23,316 nt of DNA from a virus, in IMG/VR virus record IMGVR_UViG_3300045836_000111, positions 1 to 23,316 of that record. One strand, 5' to 3'. Both the position numbers and the translations under genes were made by a program. Shown one piece after another: positions 1 through 7,939 of the stretch. How positions within the stretch are numbered: position 1 is the first letter of the stretch; each line of letters opens with the position of its first letter. Under the pieces are notes generated by a model, which saw nothing but the letters and a program-made list of their open reading frames with translations, searched no databases and was not told the DNA's origin.

Positions 1-225
1 ATGCTGGTCTACAAGGACACTGCGCAGCCGTTGGATTTGCGGCTCGACGCCGCGAAAGCGGCGATAGGGTACGAGAAACCCAAACTCTCGTCCGTCGATG
101 CCAGTGTGAACGGCGCCATGGGCCACTATGAAGCCCAGCCCATCCCAACCGAACACCGTCACAGTGATACCGTGGCGAGCCCAGCCGGGCCCGCAGCTAA
201 CGGCCATTCAGCACGACCTGGTTGA
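1..225 (+). CDS. C-terminal part of putative terminase small subunit (5' end outside window)
   Basis: The frame is open from the first base and stops at TGA 223-225. The window probably cuts into the gene, and the Met at base 1 may be internal. The segment PLDLRLDAAKAAIGYEKPKL (about residues 10-29) resembles the helical C-terminal part of phage small terminase or DNA-packaging proteins ('LRLDAAKAAAPY.HPKL' type). Its place directly before the large terminase gene supports this. The last 98 bases overlap the start of the large terminase in another frame, which is a long overlap. The tail after about residue 40 is low-complexity. Function rests on position and weak motif similarity. It could instead be an unrelated small packaging-region protein. 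Confidence 0.45.
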   Translation: MLVYKDTAQPLDLRLDAAKAAIGYEKPKLSSVDASVNGAMGHYEAQPIPTEHRHSDTVASPAGPAANGHSARPG

Positions 226-1585
226 TGAACTGCTTTATGGCGGAGCCGTCTTCGGCGGCAAGTCAGATTTCCTGCTCGGTGATTTCGCTCAGGATGTTCC
301 CCGGCCCTACGGCAAATACTGGCACGGCATTCTCTTCCGCAAGAGCTACAAGCAGCTCGAGGATCTGATCGCCCGATCGAAAGAGATCTACCCGCAGTGG
401 TTTCCGGGCTGCAAGTGGACCGGCAGCAGTAAAGAGTTAGAGAAGGCTTGGGTCTGGCCGAATGGCGCGACACTGCGCATGCGCCATATGGATCACCAGG
501 ACGATTGGCAGGAGTATTGGGGCCACGCTTACACGTGGATCGGCTGGGACGAGCTTGCGCTGTGGCCCAGCCCGGTCGCCTACAAGATGCTCAAGGCCCG
601 CTTGCGTAGCGCTCAGGCCAATATCCCGAACAAGCGCATACGCGCCTCCGCGAATCCTGGCGGCCCTGGACATCACTGGGTGCGAGCGCACTTCAAAATC
701 GACGAGTACCCGCTCGGCGGTCAGATCTTCGAGGAGGATGGAATGCGCCGCCTCTTCATTCGTGCGCGGATGGCTGACAACAAGATCGGCATGCAGAACG
801 ATCCGAAGTACGAATCGCGCATGGACGGTTTGGGATCGCCCCAATTGGTAAAAGCTCTGAAAGAGGGCGATTGGAGCATCATTGCCGGGGCGTACTTCCC
901 CGAGTTCAATCCCGACCGACATGTCGTGCGCCCCTTCGAGATCCCGAAGTATTGGGCGCGCATCCGCGGTATGGATTGGGGCTCGGCCAAGCCGTTCTGC
1001 GTGCTCTGGGCGGCCGTGTCGGATGGCTCGATTCCCGAGATCCCGCGCGGCTGGCTCGTAATCTATCGCGAGTGGTACGGCTGGAATGGTGAGCCGAACA
1101 CAGGTTGTAAGATGCCGGCTGAGAAGGTTGGCCTCGGCATCCGTGAGTTAGAGCGCGCTGAACAGATGGCAGACGAGGTGCTTGATCCCGCCGCATTCGC
1201 GCGCGATGGAGGGCCTAGCATCGCAGAGCGCCTTGATTTAGGGTTCCGGCGGGCTGACAACTCCCGGGTGGCGCAGGGCGGACGGATGGGCGGTTGGGAT
1301 CAAGTTAGAGCACGGCTCGATGCGACTGAGACGCCCGGTCTCATCGTCTTTTCCACTTGCACGCATCTCATCCGCACGCTGCCGGCGCTCCAGCACGACA
1401 AGCACAAGCCGGAAGACGTCGACACCGAAAGCGAGGACCACGCGCCGGATACGCTGCGGTATATCTGCATGTCACGCCCGGTGACCCGCGACAAGCCGAA
1501 GGATCAGCCGGCCCGATTCCCAATCGACCTCACCATCAGCGAACTTGTGAAGCGCCAGACGCAGCGGCGCTTGTCGGAGCAGTGA
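128..1585 (+). CDS. terL: Terminase large subunit (packaging ATPase and nuclease)
   Basis: Motor and headful nuclease that pumps DNA through the portal into the prohead. The 485 aa fit the family. The ATPase domain has a Walker A-like GGAVFGGKS (residues 38-46), a Walker B WIGWDE (137-142, with D141-E142) and a coupling motif SANP (174-177). The RNase H-like nuclease domain begins at GMDWGSAKP (281-289, catalytic D283). Further acidic residues are D353 in VLDPAAF and D437/D441 in EDHAPDTLRY. All expected catalytic acids are present. The ATG start lies inside the preceding gene. Starting later would trim the N-terminus close to the Walker A motif, so 128 is preferred. The stop is followed one base later by the next ATG, consistent with co-transcription of the late block. 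Confidence 0.95.
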   Translation: MKPSPSQPNTVTVIPWRAQPGPQLTAIQHDLVDELLYGGAVFGGKSDFLLGDFAQDVPRPYGKYWHGILFRKSYKQLEDLIARSKEIYPQWFPGCKWTGSSKELEKAWVWPNGATLRMRHMDHQDDWQEYWGHAYTWIGWDELALWPSPVAYKMLKARLRSAQANIPNKRIRASANPGGPGHHWVRAHFKIDEYPLGGQIFEEDGMRRLFIRARMADNKIGMQNDPKYESRMDGLGSPQLVKALKEGDWSIIAGAYFPEFNPDRHVVRPFEIPKYWARIRGMDWGSAKPFCVLWAAVSDGSIPEIPRGWLVIYREWYGWNGEPNTGCKMPAEKVGLGIRELERAEQMADEVLDPAAFARDGGPSIAERLDLGFRRADNSRVAQGGRMGGWDQVRARLDATETPGLIVFSTCTHLIRTLPALQHDKHKPEDVDTESEDHAPDTLRYICMSRPVTRDKPKDQPARFPIDLTISELVKRQTQRRLSEQ

Positions 1586-1586
1586 T

Positions 1587-1832
1587 ATGCAAGCAGGCCC
1601 GTGGGCGACGTATTCCAGTTTTTCAGCCGTGACACCTTCGGATTCCACGCGCGTGAGTTGTCGAGCGATCTACGTCGGTGGAGCGGGCAATGTCGCGGTC
1701 AGCCCCGATGGCACAACCGCTTCGACGGTAATCACCGCGCCCCCAGTGGGCACCATTCTGCCGATCGAGCTGAATGAGGGCCGCATCATGGCGACAAACA
1801 CGACCGCGACCAATCTCGTGATGCTGGCGTGA
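1587..1832 (+). CDS. Small beta-rich phage protein, putative virion accessory
   Basis: An 81-aa protein with the pattern YVGGAGNVAV (about 29-38), a Thr/Val-rich strand, GTILPIEL (about 55-62) and a C-terminal ATNTTATNLV. I recall this layout from small phage proteins of unassigned function encoded between terminase and portal or near head genes. It has no signal peptide or membrane segment and looks like a compact beta fold. It starts one base after the terminase stop, with GGAGC upstream as ribosome binding site. Its TGA shares a base with the portal ATG (TGATG), so translation is probably coupled. A head decoration or connector accessory role is inference from position only. Confidence 0.72.
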   Translation: MQAGPWATYSSFSAVTPSDSTRVSCRAIYVGGAGNVAVSPDGTTASTVITAPPVGTILPIELNEGRIMATNTTATNLVMLA

Positions 1833-4057
1833 TGCCTGCGCAGGTCGACAAGGCCGCTGAGGCTCGCCGCTGGAAAAAGGAACTACAGCTCGCCGGCAAG
1901 CGCGAAAAGGATTGGCGCGACGAAGCCGAGAAGGTCGTCAAGCGCTATCGCGGCGAGGAGAAGAAGCGCAATCGCTACAACGTGCTTTGGGCTACTACCG
2001 AGACGCTCCGTCCCGCTGTTTACAACAGCAAGCCAAACCCTGATGTACGCCGCCGCTTCCGGGACTCTGACCCGCTCGGAAAGGCGGTTGGCGAGGTGCT
2101 CGAGCGCTCGCTGTTCGTCATGTTCGATTCAGACGAGCCGGATGCGGCAATCCGCAATGACGTGCTCGATGGATTGCTTTCAGGCCGCGGTGTCTCGCGC
2201 ATCAAGTACGTCCCGAAGCTGAGTCAATCGGGGACCGCGCCCACCAAACCGAAGGTCGAATCAGAAGATATCGGTGGCAGCGAGCCGCATGAGGATGACG
2301 AAGGATCATACGAGCAGGTCGAGTACGAACAGACCTGTCTCGAGCACGTCGACTGGCGTGATTATCGCCAGGGCTATGGCCGCACCTGGGACGAAGTGCC
2401 GTGGAATGGCTTTCGACACAAAATGATTCGCTCGGATGCGGAATCGAAGTTCGGCAAGGAAGCTGTAGCGACAATTACCTTCGCCCAGCCGAACACGGAC
2501 GATCCAAAGAAGCCGACCGAAGAAGCCGGCGAGACACAGAAGGTCGCCGAGTTTTGGGAGATCTGGGATAAGCTCGGTCAGCGGGTGTTTTTCATTCAGG
2601 AGGATCTCGAGCAGCTCCTATTCCCGCTCGACAACCCCGATGGTTCGCCCCCGCTCGACTTCGAGGGCTTCTTCTGCTGCCCTGAACCGCTGAAGATGAT
2701 CGAGAACACGGGGTCGCAGATCCCCATCATCCCGTTCACGCTGTACGAAAATCAGGCCAACGAGCTCGACAAGATCTCGGTACGCATCGATCGCATCGTG
2801 AATGTCTGCCGCCTGCGCGGCATCTATGATTCGAAGCTGCCGGAGATTCCAGATCTCCTTGCGGGCGACGATAACGAGCTGACACCGGTTCAGAACGCGC
2901 AGCAATGGTCTGACAAGGGGCTGGATGCGGCAATCGCTTGGATGCCGGTAGAGAAGCTCCAGGCGGTTCTGGCGACGCTCTACGACGCTCGTGAGAAGCA
3001 GTTGGCCATTATCGATCAGCTCACTGGCGTTTCCGACATCGTCCGCGGCGCCACCGACCCGAATGAGACTGCGACCGCTCAGCAGATCAAGAGCAACTAT
3101 CATTCGCTGCGGCTCGGGCGCATGCAGGGCGAGGTGAAACGGTACGTTAAGGATCTGATGCGGCTCGCCTCTCAGGTCATGAGCAGCAAGTTCGCTGCTG
3201 AGACATTCGCGGCGATGACGGATCTGAAGTTTCCGACGCTTCAGCAGAAGCAGGAGCTTCAGATCAAAGAGCAGATGCTGGCGCAGCAGCCCCAGGTCCC
3301 TGGCCAGCCCCCGCCGCAACCGCCTCCGGAGCTCGTACAAGCCCTGCAGGTTCCGACCTGGGAAGACATCCTGGGGATGATGCATTCGCCGGCCCTGCGT
3401 CAGTTCCGGGTCGACGTAGAGACTGATTCGACCATTGCGGCGATGCTCGATTCGGACATGACGGCCCTGTCAGCACTGCTGAAAGCAATTTCGCAGATGC
3501 TCATGGAACTGGCGCCATTGGTGCAGTCTGGCGCCCTCCCGGTCGAGGCCGCGAAAGAGATCGTCATGGCGGTTATCCGGCGCGCGCGGCTTGGCACGGC
3601 CGTCGAGGATGCCTTCGACAAGATGCAGATGCCGAAGCCATCCCCGCAACCTCAGGACCATGCTGTCGAGGTGGCGCAGATCAACGCCGCCTCACACGAG
3701 AAAATTGAGGGCGCAAAGCTGCAGGCTGCGGGCCAGAACGCGCAGATTGAGCAGGCGGCGCAAGCCCAGCAGCGTCAGGCTGAACTGGAAATGGAACTGC
3801 GCAGAACGCAGCTTGAGGCCGATATCGAGATCCGGAAGGATGCCCAAGAGAAGCAACACGAGTTGTCGCTCAAGACGGCCGAGCACGATCTCGAACTCAG
3901 GAAGCTTGCGGCTCAACTTGAAAATGAGCGGCTAATCGCTGATGCGAACAACCAGACCAAGATCATGGTGGCTGAGATTGCCGCCAAAGCGCAGCAAGCC
4001 GCAGCCGCCATGACGGCGGCGAATTACGAGAAGGAAGAAGAGGGTGTCGATGCGTAG
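1832..4057 (+). CDS. Portal protein (P22-like, long C-terminal barrel)
   Basis: Dodecameric DNA gate at the capsid vertex, partner of terminase and adaptor. The 741 aa are close to the length of P22-type portals. The N-terminus is charged and helical. A conserved core includes RPAVYNSKPNPDVRRRF (about 61-77) and a helix around QIKSNYHSLRLGRMQGEVKR. There is a P/Q linker (QVPGQPPPQPPPE, near 490-502). Residues from about 611 to the end form a continuous Q/A/E-rich helix typical of an extended portal barrel. ATG 1832 overlaps the previous stop by one base. GTG 1829 is in frame and possible, adding one residue. The 3' end overlaps the next gene by 8 bases. Confidence 0.92.
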   Translation: MPAQVDKAAEARRWKKELQLAGKREKDWRDEAEKVVKRYRGEEKKRNRYNVLWATTETLRPAVYNSKPNPDVRRRFRDSDPLGKAVGEVLERSLFVMFDSDEPDAAIRNDVLDGLLSGRGVSRIKYVPKLSQSGTAPTKPKVESEDIGGSEPHEDDEGSYEQVEYEQTCLEHVDWRDYRQGYGRTWDEVPWNGFRHKMIRSDAESKFGKEAVATITFAQPNTDDPKKPTEEAGETQKVAEFWEIWDKLGQRVFFIQEDLEQLLFPLDNPDGSPPLDFEGFFCCPEPLKMIENTGSQIPIIPFTLYENQANELDKISVRIDRIVNVCRLRGIYDSKLPEIPDLLAGDDNELTPVQNAQQWSDKGLDAAIAWMPVEKLQAVLATLYDAREKQLAIIDQLTGVSDIVRGATDPNETATAQQIKSNYHSLRLGRMQGEVKRYVKDLMRLASQVMSSKFAAETFAAMTDLKFPTLQQKQELQIKEQMLAQQPQVPGQPPPQPPPELVQALQVPTWEDILGMMHSPALRQFRVDVETDSTIAAMLDSDMTALSALLKAISQMLMELAPLVQSGALPVEAAKEIVMAVIRRARLGTAVEDAFDKMQMPKPSPQPQDHAVEVAQINAASHEKIEGAKLQAAGQNAQIEQAAQAQQRQAELEMELRRTQLEADIEIRKDAQEKQHELSLKTAEHDLELRKLAAQLENERLIADANNQTKIMVAEIAAKAQQAAAAMTAANYEKEEEGVDA

Positions 4058-4385
4058 GCGTTATCGCTGGGATCCGAAGTCTGAATCGATGGTCGAGGTG
4101 CCATGGGATTCGACGCAGCAGTCGCTTTCGCCCGCAGTTTGGAACGATTTGCCGGGCTACCAATCGCCCGTTAGCGGACTGTGGGTAGAGGGGCGTAAGG
4201 CGCGCCGCGAGGATTTGAAGCGTACCGGATCGCGACCTTACGAGGGTTTCGAGCAGGAAAAAAAGGAAGCCGAGCGTGTCCAACGCGAGAACGATCGCAA
4301 GTTGGACCAACTGGCCGAGAAGATGGCCCATCGCGCGTGGGCCGAAGCGCCCGAACGTATCCGACGAGTATTCCGAGGCAAATAG
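4050..4385 (+). CDS. Small conserved phage protein between portal and scaffold
   Basis: A 111-aa basic protein beginning MRRRYRWDPKSESMVEV. It has a central Trp/Gly/Tyr segment (WNDLPGYQSPVSGLW) and a C-terminal charged helix (about 68-105) likely to form a coiled coil. ATG 4050 is preferred over the in-frame GTG at 4044 because AGGAAGAAGAG lies just upstream and the N-terminus then starts at the conserved-looking RRRY motif. It overlaps the portal stop (4055-4057). No enzyme motif or membrane segment is seen. Its slot suggests a head-assembly or scaffold-associated role, but the function is not recognised. Confidence 0.7.
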   Translation: MRRRYRWDPKSESMVEVPWDSTQQSLSPAVWNDLPGYQSPVSGLWVEGRKARREDLKRTGSRPYEGFEQEKKEAERVQRENDRKLDQLAEKMAHRAWAEAPERIRRVFRGK

Positions 4386-4394
4386 GACAACCCT

Positions 4395-5609
4395 ATGCTG
4401 GCTGAGAAAGATATCGATCAGACGATGGCTGCCGACTGGGCAGCGATCCGCGAGAAGTATGCGGAGCCCGAGGAAGGCGCCCCCGAGCCAGCAGAAGCTG
4501 TTGAACAGCCGCAGGCAGCTGAAGCCGTTCCCGAGCCGCAGGAAGCGCCCATTGAGCGTGCGCGCGATGAGTCGGGCAAGTTCGTCAAAGCGCCGAAGGA
4601 GGCAAAAAATGGGTCGCGCGAGTCGCCGAAAACAGAATCCGGAAAGACTGGCACGACTCCCGAGGGAAAGCCTGGAACAGCGACTCCTTCGGCATCGCCG
4701 GAACAATCTGGAGATCCAGATGCTTCTCAACGAGCTATTACAGGCGATGCTGGACGCGACACCAGCCGCGCGCCGTCCACCTGGAAGCCCACTGAGCGGC
4801 TAGCCTGGGACAAGATCCCGCCGGAAGCGCGCGCCGCTATCCACCGCCGCGAGGCGGACTTCATGGCTGGCCAAAGCCAGCTCCTGCCGGATGCCCAGCT
4901 CGGCAAGAGCATGCGACAGACGATTGAGCCGTACCGCATGCTCATCGAGGCCGAGGGCGGCACGCCGGAGCGGGCCGTTGCCGACCTCTTGAAGACTGCT
5001 GCCATCTTCCGCGTCGGCACGCCCCAGCAGAAGTACGGCGCTATCGCGCAGATTGCCCAGCAGTTTGGGCTGGATCTGTCGGTATTCAGTCAGCAGCAGC
5101 AGCCTGGGCATCAGTCCCCCCCCCAGCCGCAGCAGCAGTTCCGTGATCCAAGGGTCGACCAAATCCTCGCCACTCAGCAACAGCAGGAAGCCGAGCGCGC
5201 CAGGCGGGAGCAGTTTGAGTTAGAGACTGGTGTAACGCAGTGGATAAATGAGACCGACGCTCAGGGTCAGCCGCTGCGGCCGTATGTCGGCGATGTCATC
5301 AACGAGATGTATGCGCTGCTCCCGCAGATCAAACAGGCCAACCCGGCCTTGACAACCGCCCAGGCTTTGGAAGAGGGTTACCAGCGTGCGATTTGGGCTC
5401 ACCCCGAAATTCGCACGATATTGCAGCAGAAGGCTGCAAGCGACCTCGAGGCGCAACGCCGGGCTGAAAACCAGACTCGGGTACGTGAAGCCAAGCGAGC
5501 CGCTTCCGTGAATGTGCCGCGCCGAGCCTCTCTCCCCACTCCGGCAAAACCCGGAACGCTGGAAGAGACCATCGCCGCCACAGCACGCGAGTTGGGACTC
5601 ATCACGTAA
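4395..5609 (+). CDS. Putative scaffolding protein
   Basis: A 404-aa hydrophilic, mostly helical protein immediately before the major capsid gene, the usual position for a scaffold that shapes the procapsid and then leaves. The N-terminal third is acidic and Pro/Ala/Glu-rich. A conserved-looking block about residues 130-220 (from AWDKIPPEARAAIHRREADF through the QQFGLDL region) matches the phage scaffold proteins I know with this order. It is followed by a Gln/Pro stretch (about 230-270) and a helical, basic C-terminus ending in ATARELGLIT. AGGAC lies upstream of ATG 4395. A run of nine C (5116-5124) lies inside the Q/P stretch. The frame is intact as given. Confidence 0.75.
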   Translation: MLAEKDIDQTMAADWAAIREKYAEPEEGAPEPAEAVEQPQAAEAVPEPQEAPIERARDESGKFVKAPKEAKNGSRESPKTESGKTGTTPEGKPGTATPSASPEQSGDPDASQRAITGDAGRDTSRAPSTWKPTERLAWDKIPPEARAAIHRREADFMAGQSQLLPDAQLGKSMRQTIEPYRMLIEAEGGTPERAVADLLKTAAIFRVGTPQQKYGAIAQIAQQFGLDLSVFSQQQQPGHQSPPQPQQQFRDPRVDQILATQQQQEAERARREQFELETGVTQWINETDAQGQPLRPYVGDVINEMYALLPQIKQANPALTTAQALEEGYQRAIWAHPEIRTILQQKAASDLEAQRRAENQTRVREAKRAASVNVPRRASLPTPAKPGTLEETIAATARELGLIT

Positions 5610-5611
5610 CC

Positions 5612-5635
5612 GCCCGCGCTCATGATGCTGCGGGC
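5612..5635 (+). other. GC hairpin before the capsid gene
   Basis: GCCCGC (5612-5617) pairs with GCGGGC (5630-5635) across a 12-nt loop, in the 40-nt gap between scaffold stop and capsid start. No T tract follows, so it is not a classic terminator. AGAGG, the likely capsid ribosome binding site, starts directly after the stem. It may shape translation or mRNA stability of the capsid message. Confidence 0.4.
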
Positions 5636-5649
5636 AGAGGTTTTCAGCC

Positions 5650-6651
5650 ATGCCCGCCGGCATTTCCAGTATTTTTCAGGCGTGGACCGAGCTTGCCGCC
5701 ACGACCTACCGCAAGCACGAATCCGAAGTCGCTGACAACGTCAGCAAGCACAACGCTCTCTTCCGCAAGATCACGGCCAAGGGCCGGGTACGCAAGGAAG
5801 ATGGCGGACTCTCGATTGTCGCCCCGCTCGAGTACGCCACCAACTCGACGTACCAGCGCTATTCAGGCTTCGATGCGCTCAACATCAATGCCGTTGACGT
5901 GCTGACAGCCGCGGAATTCCCGTGGCGCCAAGTCGCGGTGAACGTCGCTGCTTCGGGTCTCGAGCTGCGCACGAACATGGGCGAGTCGCGGATCATCAAC
6001 TTCACGAAGGCGAAGATCCGCAACGCCATGAACTCGTTCAAGAACGGCATGTCGGGGGACATTTACTCCGATGGAACGGCCGCGAACCAGATCAATGGCA
6101 TTCAGGCGCTGGTTGCGGACACCGGCACGGGCACCGTCGGGCAGATCAACTCCAGCACGTTCACGTTCTGGCAGAACCTCGTGCAGTCCGCCGCTGCGCC
6201 GCTGCAGGGAGGGTCAGCGCTGACTCTGGGGCCGAGCACGATCGAATCCCTGATGCTTGCACTTTATATCAAGTTGACGCGCGGCACGGACCAGCCAGAC
6301 ATGATCGTTTTCTCCGACGATCTCTACACATACTTCGAGCAGTCCCAGACCAGCTTGAAGCGCTACACCGACGACGCACGCGGTACGCCCGAGAACGACG
6401 CGACCGCGGGCTTTGTCACGATGAAGTACAAGAATGCCACGGTGTTCTTCGATTCCTCGGGCGGCATTCCGGCGGTCCACGGCTACTTCCTCAACACGGA
6501 CTATTTGGAGCTCGTGGTCCACCGCGACGCCGACATGACCGTGATGGAAGAGCTGAAGAGCGTCAACCAGGACGCCGTCGTAATCCCTGTTCTATGGATG
6601 GGCAACCTCGTGACCAGCGCGCGGTTCCTGCAGGGTGTTCTGAAGTCCTAA
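5650..6651 (+). CDS. Major capsid protein
   Basis: A 333-aa protein directly after the scaffold, with no membrane segment and a mixed alpha/beta composition fitting an HK97-fold head subunit. Visible features are a helical N-arm (AWTELAATTYRKHESEVADN), an E-loop-like stretch around residues 48-75 (RVRKEDGGLSIVAPLEY), a long helix NFTKAKIRNAMNSFKNGMSGDIYSDG (about 117-142), and a C-terminal beta-rich part with FFDSSGGIPAVHGYFLNT and LVVHRDADMTVMEE. ATG 5650 has AGAGG upstream. Compact GC hairpins lie in the gaps on both sides. The call rests on order, length and general resemblance to capsid proteins of podovirus-like phages. Confidence 0.87.
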   Translation: MPAGISSIFQAWTELAATTYRKHESEVADNVSKHNALFRKITAKGRVRKEDGGLSIVAPLEYATNSTYQRYSGFDALNINAVDVLTAAEFPWRQVAVNVAASGLELRTNMGESRIINFTKAKIRNAMNSFKNGMSGDIYSDGTAANQINGIQALVADTGTGTVGQINSSTFTFWQNLVQSAAAPLQGGSALTLGPSTIESLMLALYIKLTRGTDQPDMIVFSDDLYTYFEQSQTSLKRYTDDARGTPENDATAGFVTMKYKNATVFFDSSGGIPAVHGYFLNTDYLELVVHRDADMTVMEELKSVNQDAVVIPVLWMGNLVTSARFLQGVLKS

Positions 6652-6659
6652 TCGACTAC

Positions 6660-6675
6660 CCCGGTGAAAACCGGG
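6660..6675 (+). other. GAAA-tetraloop hairpin after the capsid gene
   Basis: CCCGGT (6660-6665), loop GAAA (6666-6669), ACCGGG (6670-6675): a perfect 6-bp stem capped by a GNRA tetraloop, nine bases after the capsid stop and just before the next ribosome binding site. There is no T tract. This is a candidate stabiliser of the 3' end of the capsid message or an RNase barrier that sets expression ratios. Confidence 0.5.
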
Positions 6676-6691
6676 ATGTCAGGAGAGAGAG

Positions 6692-7516
6692 ATGCGATAC
6701 GGTCCTTTGTTCCCCTACGCCGGCGCGCGGCCACTCCAGGAGTACTTCCTGGGTGCCAATGACGTCGGCAATCCAGATTTCGGCGCCGGTTACAACGGCC
6801 CGGGTTCGGTCCCCCCGTTCATGCCGCCTGGTGCGATCGTGCCGGGCTTCGACAACTACTGGGGCGGCGTCGAATTCCAGTACTGCTACTTCAACTCCGC
6901 CGTCGCTCCGTGGACGCCGGTCACCATCAAGCCAGCCAGCAATCTGGTCACCGGCCGTTTTGTGTTTGTGGCGTCTGCGGTGGCGAATAGTGCGAACCAA
7001 TCACGCCCGATGGGCGTGGCGATCGCTCTGCAGGCTGCTGGCCAGTATGGATGGGTGGCAGTCTCTGGCCTGGTGCCCGTGCTGTCGACCGCCTCCGTTG
7101 CCACGGATACCCCGCTCGGTATCACCGGTGCGGGCACGCTCGGCGCTTCCAGCGCTGGCAAGGAGATCGAGAACCTCATCGGTGTTCTGCCGGCCACCAC
7201 GACCGTGACCAAGAACGTGCTCACGACTTCCGGGTCTGGTGTCGTGCTGGTGACGGGCAATAACACCATCGATGGGCTCTTCATCGGTGCTGCAGTCTCC
7301 GGTACCGGCATCCCCGCGGGTGCGGTGGTCGGCACGATCGATCCAGACGGCCGTCGCTTCACCATGTACGCAGGTCCTGGCGTATCGGCCAGTAGCACGG
7401 TGGCGACGGCCACGGCTACCGGCGGTATCACGCTCACCGCTACGTACAACGACGGGACGAACTACTACAACGTCGTGCAGCTCAATCGTCCGTTCTGCCA
7501 GGGCCGCATTACCTGA
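6692..7516 (+). CDS. Putative head decoration or head surface protein
   Basis: A 274-aa protein after the capsid gene. The N-terminal 60 residues are rich in Gly/Pro/Tyr (MRYGPLFPYAGARPLQEY). The rest is Val/Thr/Ala/Gly-rich and predicted beta, with ANSANQSRPMGVAIALQAAG and a STASVATDTPLGITGAG segment like those in small phage capsid-decoration proteins. The C-terminal third has repeated Thr/Gly strands (TVATATATGGITLTATY). There is no signal peptide or membrane helix. AGGAGAGAGAG lies just upstream of ATG 6692, a strong ribosome binding site consistent with high expression. Its function as decoration or head fibre is inferred from position and composition. Confidence 0.72.
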   Translation: MRYGPLFPYAGARPLQEYFLGANDVGNPDFGAGYNGPGSVPPFMPPGAIVPGFDNYWGGVEFQYCYFNSAVAPWTPVTIKPASNLVTGRFVFVASAVANSANQSRPMGVAIALQAAGQYGWVAVSGLVPVLSTASVATDTPLGITGAGTLGASSAGKEIENLIGVLPATTTVTKNVLTTSGSGVVLVTGNNTIDGLFIGAAVSGTGIPAGAVVGTIDPDGRRFTMYAGPGVSASSTVATATATGGITLTATYNDGTNYYNVVQLNRPFCQGRIT

Positions 7517-7526
7517 AGGAGTTCGC

Positions 7527-7895
7527 ATGGCTCTCGCACAACGACTCGTTCAGGCTGGATTGTCCGCAGTTCAGGCGGCGGCAATCTCCGGCACCGTCGC
7601 GAACAACCTCACCGCTACTGGAAACAGTCAGGCAACAGCGCTCGCTTTGGGCGCCGATACCAACCGAGTTACGACGGTCGCGGCGTCGACTGGCGTGATT
7701 CTGCCGCCGATGAACCCAGGTGACTCGATGGAGGTGATCAACGCTGGAGCCAATGCGCTATCGATGTACCCCCCGGTTGGGGCACAATTGAACGCGCTCG
7801 GCAACAACGCTGCGTATAGCATCGCGACCGCGACGCCATATTGCACGGTCACTTGCATCACGCCAACGCAGTATCACTGCTTCCAGTCGGCCTAA
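7527..7895 (+). CDS. Small Ala/Thr-rich putative virion protein
   Basis: A 122-aa protein starting MALAQRLVQAGLSAVQAAAI, then a beta-rich body with ALALGADTNRVTTV, LPPMNPGDSMEVINAGANAL and PPVGAQLNALGNN. The block resembles a family of small phage proteins near head genes whose function is unassigned. ATG 7527 follows AAGGAG at 7515-7520 with good spacing. The frame is open further upstream inside the previous gene, but this start matches the ribosome binding site. The C-terminus has two cysteines. It probably belongs to the capsid surface set with the preceding gene. Confidence 0.72.
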   Translation: MALAQRLVQAGLSAVQAAAISGTVANNLTATGNSQATALALGADTNRVTTVAASTGVILPPMNPGDSMEVINAGANALSMYPPVGAQLNALGNNAAYSIATATPYCTVTCITPTQYHCFQSA

Positions 7896-7899
7896 CTCA

Positions 7900-7917
7900 C
7901 GGGGGCGCAAACCCCCG
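7900..7917 (+). terminator. GC hairpin, weak terminator-like, after the head genes
   Basis: C+GGGGG (7900-7905), loop CGCAAA (7906-7911), CCCCC+G (7912-7917), followed by ATTTCTATC. It is a strong 6-bp stem with only a short T-rich tail. It lies four bases after a stop codon, in the 44-nt gap before the next gene. It could partly terminate or protect the upstream head transcript. Confidence 0.4.
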
Positions 7918-7939
7918 ATTTCTATCGGAGAAAACCTCC

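Noticed and set aside
2618-3385. 255-aa - strand frame opposite the portal gene
   Set aside because: Leu/Arg-rich shadow of a well-supported portal coding region; no ribosome binding site or family resemblance.
3963-4730. 255-aa - strand frame opposite the portal end and scaffold start
   Set aside because: Antisense of three real genes, Arg/Leu/Phe-rich low-complexity product typical of high-GC shadow frames.
5922-7208. 428-aa + strand frame overlapping the capsid gene
   Set aside because: Arg/His-rich out-of-frame shadow spanning the capsid stop and the next gene's start.
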